Below, one piece after another: positions 25,001 to 36,849 of a stretch of DNA of 64,000 nt. Source of the stretch: Whitmania pigra (taxonomy: Eukaryota; Annelida; Clitellata; Hirudinida; Haemopidae); the NCBI GenBank assembly GCA_021613335.1, contig JAJTWR010000329.1, forward strand, positions 1,638,001 to 1,702,000, in the 5' to 3' direction. The notes beneath the pieces are model-generated. The model was not told the origin of the DNA. It saw nothing but the letters and a program-made list of their open reading frames with translations, and made no database searches. The first letter of the stretch is position 1. Each line of letters opens with the position of its first letter. A program made the translations under genes and the position numbers.

Positions 25001-28000
25001 CGATACCGATGGAAACGGGATACTCGATTCCATTGTGAGTTTCCTTCTAATGCATTTCCATGGTAATGAAGCAAATTTAGGATTCTTCACGAGACTCCTC
25101 GAGACTCGTTATTTAGTAAAACTAATGAAAAAAAAGTCAGAAAAATAAAACTCACTTCTCTGCTAAGTAATAATCGTGCTTCAGTATAAATCTGTAATAA
25201 TTTAACACATTTATTCTCTTGAACTGCTAACGCCATTCCAGAGCAAGCGAATTGAATTCTGTGATTTATATTATACCGTGATTCATATTGTTTAGAAAAG
25301 ATTTTAACTCATCCAGATCTGCTTGAATGATGGTGTTGATGTTATGATTTTTATCGGGATGCGTCCATTACTCGAAAGAAATTAACGCTCTTCCTACTCG
25401 ACGTTTGTTGAAGTGCAGAAAAGAAATAATGGTTTATTCCAGGAAATAGATTCCATCATAGATCAGATGATGACCGTGGCCAGGAACTCTGGATGGGATG
25501 TTTCAGAATTAAAACCTGTGAGTTTAAAGTAAAAGGGGCAATAAAAATTGAAGTGTAAAAGTGAATTTATATAGCGTTTCTTCCCGTCACTTAAGACCAC
25601 TCCTGGCAATTTAGGTGTCCAAATTAACCCCCTTTGTTCTAGAACATTATTTTTAATCTCTGCCCTAATGGCACTCCACTGTAGCAGGATCAATAACTTC
25701 TATTTTTAACCAACTGAACTTGACCTCACCTTAATGCACTCTCTGCACTCGTAGATTCTGCAGGAGATGATGCAGGAGGTGGATTACAATGCCGACGGAT
25801 GTGTGACCTTGGAGGAGTGGATGAAGGCTGGTTCCTCGAACATACCTCTCATGGTCCTTTTGGGTGTCGACTCCGTAAGAATTTCCACTATTCAGAGTTA
25901 ATCGTTTTAAAGCGGAATTCGGCTTCAGAATTTTATGTTTGAAATCATTCGCTACCCGTAAGCGGTACGTGGGATCGCCTCAGCTGCATTTGCATCTTCA
26001 AGAATCTTTTGTTTGTCAAGGGCTTTGTATGTTTTGGGACAAAAATCAGGCTAAAATGCATTTCCTCAGCTATTTAAAAATTCGTTCTCTGCCCAGAATA
26101 AGATTTTCTGAGCTTCTGCTCTGCCCGACTAGATTTAAGGAAGATTTTTGGAGCTTTAGTTATTAATTATTAGCCACGGCAAGATCTTGTTTCAAGTAGC
26201 GTCATTATTAGCACGGCAGGATTTAAAATAGAGATTTAAAGCAGATTAGCTTTACGATGGAAGATATTGTGGGTCTTAAATTATTTATGACTGGCGTTTT
26301 GATACTAATTCGTTGATGTACGTTATCTGAAGGTGTTCAATGATGAAAGTTCCCATTCCTGGGAATTGAAGCATTTCAACCGCCCTGCGTTCTGCAACTT
26401 GTGTTTCAATCTGCTTGTGGGACTAGGAAAACAGGGATTGAGATGTGTTTGTAAGCCGAGTTTTTGCCTAATTTCCACTACGATATTATTTCGCTATCAA
26501 TTCATTTACATTGAAAATTAAATAAAAATCTCAGATTTGACATTTGCGTTGCTAAACGGACTGAGTGCATTGACAGATTGTAGATATACCGTTCATGAAA
26601 GATGTGTAAAGAAGGTGGAAAAATGCTGCATTGCCACTTACAGCAAATCAAAAATTGTTCAGGTGGGATTTTTTCCATGTACATTAATCGGAAAATCTGC
26701 TTCAGGTGAGCAATTAGTTAAAAGCTTGCATCCTATCTGGGTTGAACAGGCCACGGACCCATTAGCTGCTTTATTTCTGGCCGGTTGCAATTGGTTCTTC
26801 GATGGATTATTTTTCAATTTATTCGATACTATATACAGTTTTAAAGACATTATTGCTAAAATTGTTGAAAGTAGAAAATTTAAATGTAATCCAACTCCTT
26901 GCGCCACCTATCTCAGGAGTGGAGGAACGCTTAAATTGCCAGAATTTCATCCATGTTTAAACAAATTTTATGTCTTCTCCTGAGGATTTCTTGCATTAAT
27001 AATTAAGTGCTTCTCATGAATATTTTAATTATTACATGCCAACGCTAAATATTGCTAGCAAATTTCACATCAGCCGATGACTCATTTCTGGGTGGAAGGC
27101 AATTGCGCAGGAAAGTGTGACAAGTGCAAAAAGTACATAAAGGCTTACAACAGACTGACCGGTCAGAAGTGCAGATGGTGCAAGATGATAGTAAGCTTCG
27201 TTGTTCCAGCTATTGTCGATAAAAATAGGTTGTTGGTCATCGTTTAACGAAAGCTTGCGATATTGCTCAACTTGTTTAATAAGTAGATACTCTTTTTCAC
27301 GACCACAATTGACGATCGAGTCGCAGTGGAGTCCTTAATATCCTCCAATAATTATTTGTGGCACAATTGCGTCCAGGTTCACAACCGCTGTATCCCACCC
27401 TCCAATGAAGAGTGTACCATGGGTCCTTGCAAGGGGCACATCCTCTCACCTTCACAGATATCTCCTACTTTCCTGGTTAGCTTCTTTATAATGTTTCACA
27501 GGATTGGTTCTTTGAGTAGTGCACTGCGTGGCCTAATGGTTAAGGCTGCGCACCTTACATCTTACGACGGCAGCAGGATTCGAGCACCGTCCTAATCATC
27601 TTTATATGCAACTGATGTTAATAAAACATTGTTCGGTTCTTTGACTGTTCGTAATGTCGTCCGCTTCACCTATTTGTTATTTATAAGTAATACATTTTTA
27701 TAATCTATTATTAGCAAATATTTACATATCATTTACAAACAATTCATTCTTGTGATACGTTATTGTAGATGGTAATGAAGGACTTTGTTATTCTTGTTAT
27801 AAATTACATATTATTGTCAATCATTACTTTATTAAGTTTGAGAAATCTCAGGTTGTTTGGTAAAGGTTTAAGAATGATGATAACTCAGACTTACCTTCAG
27901 TGTTTTAATCTATTGATGATCGATCATGCACATTATATATTGTTAAATCTATGAGGATTTTAAAAAATGTAAATTTGTGAGATCACTTTGGAATATGTTT

Positions 28001-31000
28001 GCGATGTTGATGAGCAACATTTAGATTTTATCAATGGGATCCAAGCACTTTTTACCAGATGTCTTCAACTCTGTTGAGAGGCTAATGAATGGTCGTTGGA
28101 ATGAATGTTTATCTGACATGTGCTTCCCTTGTAGAATCGTAAATTGAGATCAAAGTCCACCGTGGAAGCATCCTGTTTATCGGCCTCCCTCGATGATGTC
28201 TCCAATACTTCATTCAGTTCTCTGCAGGTCTGATCCATCCATAAATATTCTGTAAATGTGAATGCAGTTCATTTATATAGCGCCATATGCATAGCATCGG
28301 AGGTGCTTCTTGTGTCCGTTTAAATTCTTCAGCTGAATTATAAATTATTTGATTGTTGTTTATTTGTAAGAAGTTTATTTATTAAAAGCTCGTTCCACTT
28401 CCCAACGTGGTACCCCTCTTGGTTTTCATCAACCCCAAAAGTGGAGGCAAGCAGGGAAAGGGGTGGGTATTTCATTTTCATTTGGGGGGGAAATAGTAGT
28501 TTTCTGTTGATTCGTGCAAAATGTTTATTTCTTCTATGGCACTATTCTGGTGCTGCCTGTTATGTGTTTAAGGCTTGGAGGTTTGTACCAATTACATTGT
28601 TATTAGGTTTATGGATAATAATAACAATAATAAAATTTTTTTGCATTTATTGATGCTAATGACGTCCATTTCTATGAAATTTACTAGACCTGCAAGCTCT
28701 TTTGTTGACCTTTTCATAAACTTTATTTTCTTTGTATAATTTGGCTTTTAGTTGCATGATTCGTGACATTTTCAACTTTCATAAAGGTTGTTGAAGAAGT
28801 TCCAGTACATGCTCAATCCTAGGCAGGTGTTCAACGTTGCAACTGATAGAGGTTTTATAACTGGGTCAGTTTGTTTCATTCATTTTCTAGGCTATTTGCT
28901 ATTCTTCAACATATTGCTTATTACTAGAAAGAAGTTCATTTATTTGTTTAATTAAGCTTTTCTGTTAACAGCTACTAAAACTGTAGGCTTCAAAATGAAC
29001 TTTGATTGTATTTTAGTTATTGATTTTTTGTTCATCTTTTCAGCCTGCAGTTCTTTAAGGAGCTTCCTGAGTACAAGGTTCTCTGCTGTGGAGGAGATGG
29101 AACAGTGGGGTGGCTGCTGGAGAACATTGGTGAGTTGTGGGAGTCACAGCTTAAGAATTGATGACCTCGTGTTACGCTGCACGATGAGATATTTAATATT
29201 TTGTGATCAGTCTTACCTGTTGCTTTCAGATAAAATGAACTACACTGCTAGGCCACCCGTTGCCATTTTGCCACTAGGAACAGGCAATGATTTGGCTAGG
29301 AGTTTGAGATGGGGAGGAGGTAAGCATTTTAAAGTTTATTTTTAAATTTATCATAAAGTTAACATAATTCTCTCTGTAGCAATGCCTTATATTCAGCATT
29401 TTGAAATTCTAATTGGTTTAAACATTTGATTTGAGGATATGAGGGAGAGGACTTGTACAAGATATTGGAAAAGATCAGTCTCAGCACCGTGGTGATGGTG
29501 GACAGATGGCGCATTGAAATTAAACCATCCTCCTCGGCAGCCTGTTCTTCCGGGGAACACTCGAAGGTTCCCTGCAACATCATCAACAACTACTTCTCCA
29601 TTGGAGTCGATGCTTCCATAGCTCACAGGTTCCACGTCATGAGAGAGAAACATCCGGAGAAATTCAACAGCAGGTGGATACTCGATTAACAACTGACGAT
29701 TAATAACGCATTTCCTGTTCGAGTTATTTAATTCGAATTGTATTGTTAGAGTTTGTACAGTTGAATAAATTATCAATTACAATTGAATAAATTAAAAATG
29801 ATTAATTAAATAACGCATTTCCTATTCGAGTTATTTAATTTAAAGTGTATTGTTAGAAGTTTTACGGTTGAATAAATTATTTCATGGACAGGATGAAAAA
29901 CAAGCTCATCTACTTAGAATATGGCACTTCAGAAACTTTGAGAGCTACATGCAAGAACCTGCATGAATCTGTTCAGATCACGGTGAATAATACTTTTGTT
30001 TTTATCGTATTTTTTTATCACCACGCTTCATAATCGATGCGCAACTCTCAAATTATTTTCAGTGCGACGGAGTTCCTCTGGACCTCATCAGGGGTCCTTC
30101 TATGGAAGGCATTGCCATGCTGAACATACCCAGCATCTATGGCGGCTCCAATTTGTGGGGCGATACGGTGAAGGTGAAGAAGAGGAAGAAAGTTGCAGGA
30201 GAAGCGGACAGAGAGTGTTCTTCCGGAAGCATGTCCTCGGCCGATCTGTCTGTTACTGTTCAAGGTAGACGAGATTTTTATTTAGCTGAGGTGTCTTGCT
30301 TTTATTTGTTGCAGACTATCCATCTAGTTAAGAATTTAATTTGCCGTGAAAGGTTCTCATTTATAATTCAAAACCTTTCCCCAGACATGGGAGATAAACT
30401 CATCGAGGTTGTTGGCCTGATGAATACTTTACACATGGCAAGGGTCAAAGGTGGAATACATTCTGGTGAAAGATTAGCTCAATGCTCCACAGTTACCATA
30501 CAGTATGTCTGGATTTATTTTTCAAACTTATTAACGCCTGTTTAATAATACACATATTCGCATGTTAAAATCAATTGCAGGCATCCAATCCTTACTTGAA
30601 TTGGCTGACCAGCAATATTGCTCGACTTTTTTGTCCACTTATGTTTTTAACCGTTTCTAAAAGAGCAAGCCTTTATAAATATAACTTCCTCACTCTTTGA
30701 AGTTGTTTAGTAGCCATGACTAAATGGACTGGTAAAATTGATTTTTTTAAATTTTGTTTCTAGAACTCTGAAAGAATTTCCAATGCAAATTGATGGTGAG
30801 CCATGGATTCAGCCACCATGCACTGTGAGTACCTAATATGTATTTTAAAGTACTCAAAATCAATTACTAATGAAAGAATTTGACCAATTAAAAATGTCAT
30901 TGATGTCATTGATTTTCTTTGTTAAATTTATTAAATTAATGGAATGCAATTAATTTCCATCTTAGCTAACCATAAGACACGAGAACCAAGCGCCGATGCT

Positions 31001-31049
31001 TGTCGCTCCTCCACCCAATAGGAAGTCTCACTTCTTCAGATTTTTTTAA
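22025..31049 (+). CDS. DGK: Type I diacylglycerol kinase (DGK alpha/beta/gamma class), complete
   Basis: I could join 23 exons in phase into 801 aa: 22025-22091, 22915-22985, 23062-23191, 24336-24434, 24631-24789, 24985-25034, 25443-25517, 25755-25874, 26333-26450, 26577-26662, 27074-27190, 27377-27475, 28135-28227, 28389-28462, 28787-28864, 29044-29129, 29230-29319, 29436-29673, 29892-29982, 30063-30264, 30385-30502, 30764-30824 and 30966-31049. The domains run as follows: recoverin-homology N-terminus, EF-hands [12 protein letters not shown] (182-193) and [12 protein letters not shown] (227-238), C1a from His265, C1b from His329, the catalytic domain with GGDGTVGW at 495-502 and [15 protein letters not shown], then the accessory domain with [17 protein letters not shown]. 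It phosphorylates diacylglycerol to phosphatidic acid under calcium control. The wording is closest to DGK-beta/gamma. Exon 5 (AAG acceptor at 24630) and the start codon are the least certain points. Confidence 0.93.
27520..27592 (+). repeat. tRNA-like sequence (probable SINE head)
   Basis: It contains an A-box-like TGGCCTAATGGTTAAGGC and, 40 nt later, a B-box-like GGATTCGAGC, in a DGK intron. The arms do not form a clean cloverleaf by eye, so a tRNA-derived SINE or tRNA pseudogene is more likely than a working tRNA. Confidence 0.5.
29701..29880 (+). repeat. Tandemly arranged direct repeat, about 71 bp, in DGK intron
   Basis: The segment at 29701-29772 (taataacgcatttcctgttc...) is repeated at 29810-29880 with several substitutions, separated by about 37 bp of AT-rich sequence. 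It lies in the intron between the SIAHRFH exon and the next exon. Confidence 0.9.
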
Positions 31050-32970
31050 TGCTAAGTGATTTTTGGAGTGTGAGTCATTTCAGACATTGTTTAAATATTT
31101 CGTTAAGTTTCCATGATGTTTATGGTTCCTTACAAGTATCCAGTAGAGTTGCATCACATTAACACATTAAAAAATTTCAGGAATTCTATTATCACTCGAG
31201 GCAGCATGGCACGAAAGAGATTTCAGACTAGATCGGAAGTGTGGCATTTCCACTGCTTAGAGAATTCTCCTGTCTATTTTGCTATCTTCTATTTTCCACG
31301 TGGAGTGACTCAGTTGTCCATGCTCCTCTATTCTTCTGAGGTTGTTTTGTGTACCAGTCTTTCCCAGTTTTTTTAAAGAATGTTTACGTTTGTGTTCATC
31401 CTTTTAATCGATTTGTTTCTTCATCAAAACTCCCAGTTGATCTGCGAGTTGTCATTTTTATCCAGGTTTTATTGAGATTGGCGTTCATAAAAGTTATGAT
31501 TTCATAGAACACCTTTTATTCAAGCTTTTCTTATTAATTTCATATTTCCTTGACTGGGTTGACCTCTGCTGAGCCTCTAACCAATGATATTTGAGTAGTG
31601 TACATTAATTGTTGATTCTTTTTCTCCAAACAGAAGTGATTTAACAAAAGCGAGTAGCTGCCTGCCAGTTGTAAATTAAGTTTGTAGAGGTTTTGATATA
31701 GTACCATGACATCCTTGATATTATTATAAATGTCTCTAGGCATATTTTTGTATAATTTCAAACTTCACATCAACATATTTAAGGCAGTCCCTTTTTATGC
31801 ATTTCTGATCTTCTTGGTTTTATTGGTTTTCATGTTTTAATACATGGCCCTCACCTTTGTATGTTACGATTCTTAAGTTATTTCTTCTCATTGCTGAAAT
31901 TATTCTATGGTGGATCGGTATTCGAATCAATGCTCGCTTCTCTCTCCACTAACCTTGCAAATGTTCTACTTCAATCTTTTGCTCGACATCTCTGAAAAGG
32001 CATTTTACCACAACTTTTAATAATTGTGGTGAATGTCTAACCTTATAAGAGACTATGTGAGTTATCCCATGATTCTAGCTATTCCACCTTCTTGCCTACT
32101 ATGTGATGCCTTATTGGATAAGCCACAGACTCTTTTCACTTTCCATTACTTACTATTTATGCTATTCATCATGACCTTAATGACTCTAAATTTATTATTT
32201 AAGAAAACAGTGATAACTTATTGCTTGTCTGTGAGCTTTTTCCATTGCAAATTGCTAGGCAAACAAAAAGTTGGTGTTGCACTCAGTGTTCAATTATTAC
32301 TGTACAGATATTGTGAATGCTTAGTCAAAACATTTTTGGAACATGTTTTTATCCAGCCCTGCAAATTATAACATTGCAAAACAATTCTTAAACCCCTTTC
32401 TCGCATCGTCATCTTTCAAGGTCATCCGTTCGTGCGACCGATTTTGCAGTGTCGCAGAAGAGTCTCACCTAACATGAGATTGAACAAGAACTAGCAAAAG
32501 ATAATCAAATTCTTTTGCACGCCTTCTGCACATATCACTTATAACTTCACATTAATTGTCACGACCTGACCGTAAAGTTTCACGAATATATTGCTGGCAT
32601 TTACAGTATAGTTTTGATAGTAACTCAATCACGTCACTGGGGTTGTGATTACGAGCTCTGATGTTGCTCTTATAATTCCTTGCATTGATGGCTCCGTGTT
32701 TGGTCACCTCATATTTTTGGTAGATTAGATGTGCATGTTTGCCAAGAGGCTTTTGGTGATGTATTAGTCATTCGATGTGGTTTCTCAATTCACCTGCTTG
32801 ATGATGTTCAATAAAATTTTAAGGGACCCTCGTGCGTTTGTATCATTGCAAAAATAAGAGTTCTCAAAAGTGCAGAATTCTATTAGAAAAATCAAATGAT
32901 TTAACAATATAAATGCTCAAAACTTGAAGGAGTTTCTGAAAAAGATTTACAATGGTTGGCATTTTAAATT
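31050..32970. other. Intergenic, tail-to-tail gap between DGK and heparanase 2
   Basis: Nearly 2 kb of AT-rich DNA, presumably including the DGK 3' UTR. Open frames at 31113 and 32033 have no recognisable features. No repeats recognised. Confidence 0.5.
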
Positions 32971-35553
32971 TTACTCATAAAAATTGGGGACAAATCCATC
33001 TTGTGACTCATCTTGGCAAGCCTTGATATTAACCTTATGGAAGACCAGGAAGGCGTATGTTAGAGGTGGAAGTTTAAATGGTGAGCTGGGATCTTGTTCC
33101 TCTGGCATAACTTGAGGCATGCTCCAGTCAGAGGGCATCTTCATCAACTTCCCATTGACCTTACAAAACCTTGAATGATTGAATAATTAATTATTCGTTT
33201 GATATTTTCCACGGAGCAGACGCTTTTGTTTTATTATCAGTCTATCCGATTCCATAAATTACTTACTGAGAAAACACTCACTTAGTCTTTAAATATAATA
33301 TTGCTGACTCACATACTAAGCAGTATTAAGCATTTTCCGAACATTTTCAACAATGTTAACAAGTACCTCGAGAGCACAGGTACCTTGTCTTCATTTCCGG
33401 CCTCTACCAGATAGATGTGGTATGGCTCTTCTTTTACTATACCAGTAAATGTTAGTAATGCAACTTCTTTGGAGTTAATATTCAATGCAAATAGAGTCAG
33501 CGATCCTGGCTTATATAAGAGACTGAAAGACCAATCATAGCAGATAAAGCAAAAATAATGTATATAATTGTTGAAAATTGTGGACTAAAATGGTAAATTA
33601 GACCTCGGTTTTGTGCAATGGGCATAAATTCTGCAAGTTTCTGTCCCATTGTTGGTGCAGACTGACTTGGTCTGAAATACCTGTCTACCTACAAGACTCT
33701 TGTGTAGCCATGACAACCAGAAATCCTAAACAATTTTTCATGTAGAAAATCATTAGTAGAAAAAATGATGATGTGCATTCTTTAAGCAATTCAATCAAAT
33801 ACTTATTACATTCAGAACAAATGTCTCTGCTTTTTTGATTACGTACGGGATTTGGATTTAGATCACGGTCGAGCAGAGCATAGTCAAAACCAAACAACGT
33901 TTGTCTCATGACAACTTTCACCCCCATGAGAGCACTAAGACCCAATTTATCGAGCCACCTGAGAAACAAGTTTATATCAATTTATTTCATTAAACTTAGT
34001 TAAAAAGTAACTCTCACAAAAATGCTGAAACAAATCTGTTTGACACATTTGGTGTACCACTATGCCATGCATCACTGGTTTCTCCAATCCACAAGTCAAT
34101 TTTTGGATATTTGGTCTTGGATATCTTATTTTTTATTACTTTAATATGAGTCTCTAGATTACCAAAGTAATCTGCTTTTAAATATTCTGTATAGTTGACA
34201 ATATCGCCTCTGAAGTAATAACTGAAAAAAAAATATCGAAACTTTCTTGAGAAACCTCATATCTTAGTCAAAACATAAAAAAATAATATAATTACTCGTA
34301 ACATTTCAATACCTTATGTAATGCAATTCTTGAAATTAGATAACAACAACCTCATCCAATATAATTTCTAGAATCATAAAGCCTAACTATAAAAAGCCAT
34401 TTTTACTAGTAAGGAAAAGAGATAACCATTACTGGTGAAACGTGGCAGCCCTCAAAAAATCACCAGAATTATTGATGACACTGCAAAGCGAAGAGTAACC
34501 TTAAATTTAAAATCTTCCAAAGACGTTATCTTAAGCAAGCTTAGTGCCATATATACATTTTAGCACTTGGTAGGAATATTCTGACATTTTTTCCCATCAT
34601 CTTGGAGTTTTTAGAAACTCTGCTCAGCCTTTTATCTAATTGTTAACACATTTGGAAATATCTGAACCTGCTTAGATAATCCAATGCTAGGGGACTTGCA
34701 GAAATTATGTCAGGTCCCACAATAACACTGCTGTTGAAGGTAGAGTAATGCTTTACTATTTTATTGAGTATTTTGAAGTCCTGACCAAGGAGTGTTGGAG
34801 TGATTAATTCTGGCAATAAATAGTCAGGTTCTGCAAATAAAACATTCTGGTTTTCAAATGTATTAAACATACAAACTATTTATTCACACCATTTCCAAGC
34901 TCGAAGTCAATGTTTTCACCATATCCATTTTGTTGGCAAAATTCTAAAATTTGTATGGCGTTCGAAGGATCCCACTGGTAGCCATATCGGACTTGGGCAT
35001 TAAAATCCAATAGCAACCTACTATGCGTGGCTCTTGTTAGTGTAATGAGGTTCACCAAATCTAATTCTGAGAACAACATAACAATATTTTGTTATGGCAA
35101 GATGCCTCTGAAACAAATGCAATATTCTTACTGGACATAACAATAGGGCCAGGTTTCACTCCAGATGAATTTAAAGCATCTTGAGGTATGTCAAAGAAAA
35201 GGAAATCTGCAGGACCACCCCCTATTCTTAGAATTGATGGCGCCATGCTGCGCATTAGAGTGTGCAACTTTTGGGAACTTTACATTTTTATTGTTAGTAA
35301 TATTCCACATCAACAGCTATTATCTTATCTGAAAGATATTGGAAAAATAAACCTACCTGAAGTTGAAACCGTGCCATCGCACGCTTGGATCAAACATAAA
35401 GGAATCAACGCAAAAGCTGATAAAAAATTCTTCAACTTTGTTTTTAACAAAATCATGTTGAATGGCTATGTTGCATTGAGTACTACATTCATACTCAGAC
35501 ATATATAAAAAAAACAAAAGTACTTTCAAGACCAACGTTAAATGTGTCATCAT
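32971..35553 (-). CDS. HPSE: Heparanase (GH79), complete, copy 2
   Basis: Ten exons in phase: 35553-35357, 35277-35132, 35066-34890, 34830-34668, 34480-34433, 34221-34018, 33958-33847, 33725-33604, 33522-33367 and 33169-32971, giving 507 aa. The N-terminus [18 protein letters not shown] is a signal peptide. Proton donor Glu174 (FELGN-E-P, codon split by an intron) and nucleophile Glu291 ([15 protein letters not shown]) are both present, again 117 residues apart. Six consecutive exons (146, 177, 163, 48, 204, 112 nt) have exactly the lengths seen in copy 1 near 8-9.4 kb, so the two are paralogues with a conserved intron layout. The sequences have diverged substantially, so the duplication is not recent. 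The C-terminus carries an extra hydrophilic tail ([14 protein letters not shown]) not found in copy 1. Both catalytic residues being intact argues for an active enzyme. Confidence 0.93.
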
Positions 35554-36849
35554 AAAATCAAACTAGTAATACATACATCAGAAAATACTATCCTATAAGA
35601 ACTACACAAAAGCCTTCAAATAATCACATATCTCTCGCAACCAGGACCGCAACCTGGTCCTGTTTACAAATTGAGGTGAATCACATGATAACATTTAACT
35701 CACTTAGAATCAATTTACGGTGTATTTTGTTAAAGCAAGCTCGCCATTTAGAAGTTATTTAATTGTTTTCCAACCATCCGCATAAACTGTTTTAAACTCG
35801 TCCTATTGTAGTTTAGTAAGAAATTAAAGGCTGACATGCAATTCGAATCAAACAACTCAGTTAAATTGATAGAATTATTTTGGGGACTAGCTCTTAAAGT
35901 GGCTCACTCTAAAAATTGTTAACTGCTTTTATTACATCTTACTACCTTTCATAATTTGTAATCAGAGCACTTTTGTGACTGAGAATGATACAAGTAATGT
36001 CCTAAGCGATAGGAAACAATTCGTCAAAGTAAGCGAGAGCTCAACTGTCCCTTTCTCATTAGATGGATTCCCCAAGGGTCTGTCTCTGACCCATCCACAC
36101 TTCCCAATTGGCTACCTAATTTCCGTATTTGGCTACAGCTAGCATGTATGTTGACGACAGCAGCATCCATGTACCAGTATCCTTCACCAAATCCACACAG
36201 ATTAACGAAAAGCTGAATCAATATTACTCTCTTAAATCATGCCCGATGGACATGGAATGTTCTACAAACACATATCAAGATATCTGATTCGTTCAGTCAA
36301 TCCATGGCTAACCTCAAGACCCACCTCTTCCCGCACCAAACAATGACAGAGCGATCCTGGCGCTCATGCTTATGGCGCATTACAAATAAACATTAATATT
36401 ATTAACATTAACGCATCCTAAAGATTACTCGAAAACCACGCCTTGGCTTTACCTATCAAGAATTTGTCAATGCCGAATGTACTAGTTTTTAACATTTTTT
36501 ACAAAAAGGGGAGAAAGTAGCTATGTACAATTTCAGACACTTATAACTTTCTCAGCTTGTTATCATTTGGATTCCTGTAGCATCATCATTTTAAAAACAT
36601 AACAACAATTGTCTCCCTTATTTAGAAATTCCTCTAGCATGTTTATGATTTCCATTTTTGCTCTAGATTTCTCAAAATATGTTATGCATAACTAATAACA
36701 GAATCTGAATCAGAGCATTAGGCATAATAAAACTCCATCCGACAAGAGCAATTTCAGTATTTGATTATAATTTTATAAACAAAATTATTTTGATGGCTTC
36801 AGCAGCCATGAACATATATGTATTCTAGTTAAGTCATTTCAATAATCAG
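35554..36849. other. Intergenic region containing a LINE remnant
   Basis: The gap between the heparanase 2 start and the ENO4 stop. Besides the reverse-transcriptase remnant at 36025-36380, nothing recognisable was seen. Confidence 0.5.
36025..36380 (+). mobile_element. Remnant of a non-LTR retrotransposon reverse transcriptase
   Basis: Read across frame changes, the plus strand gives SVKVSESSTVPFSLDGFPKG, the IPQGSVSDPS version of the RT G-(V/I)-PQGS motif, then MYVDDSSIHVPVSFTKST (the YADD box as YVDD). It ends WNVLQTHIKISDSFSQ and LKTHLFP, the usual tail of these proteins. Several frameshifts and a large loss between the PQGS and YADD boxes show it is a fossil. Confidence 0.75.

Noticed and set aside
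32033..32371. 112-residue hydrophobic frame downstream of DGK
   Set aside because: T-rich sequence gives hydrophobic translations by composition. No start context, splice partner or known motif.
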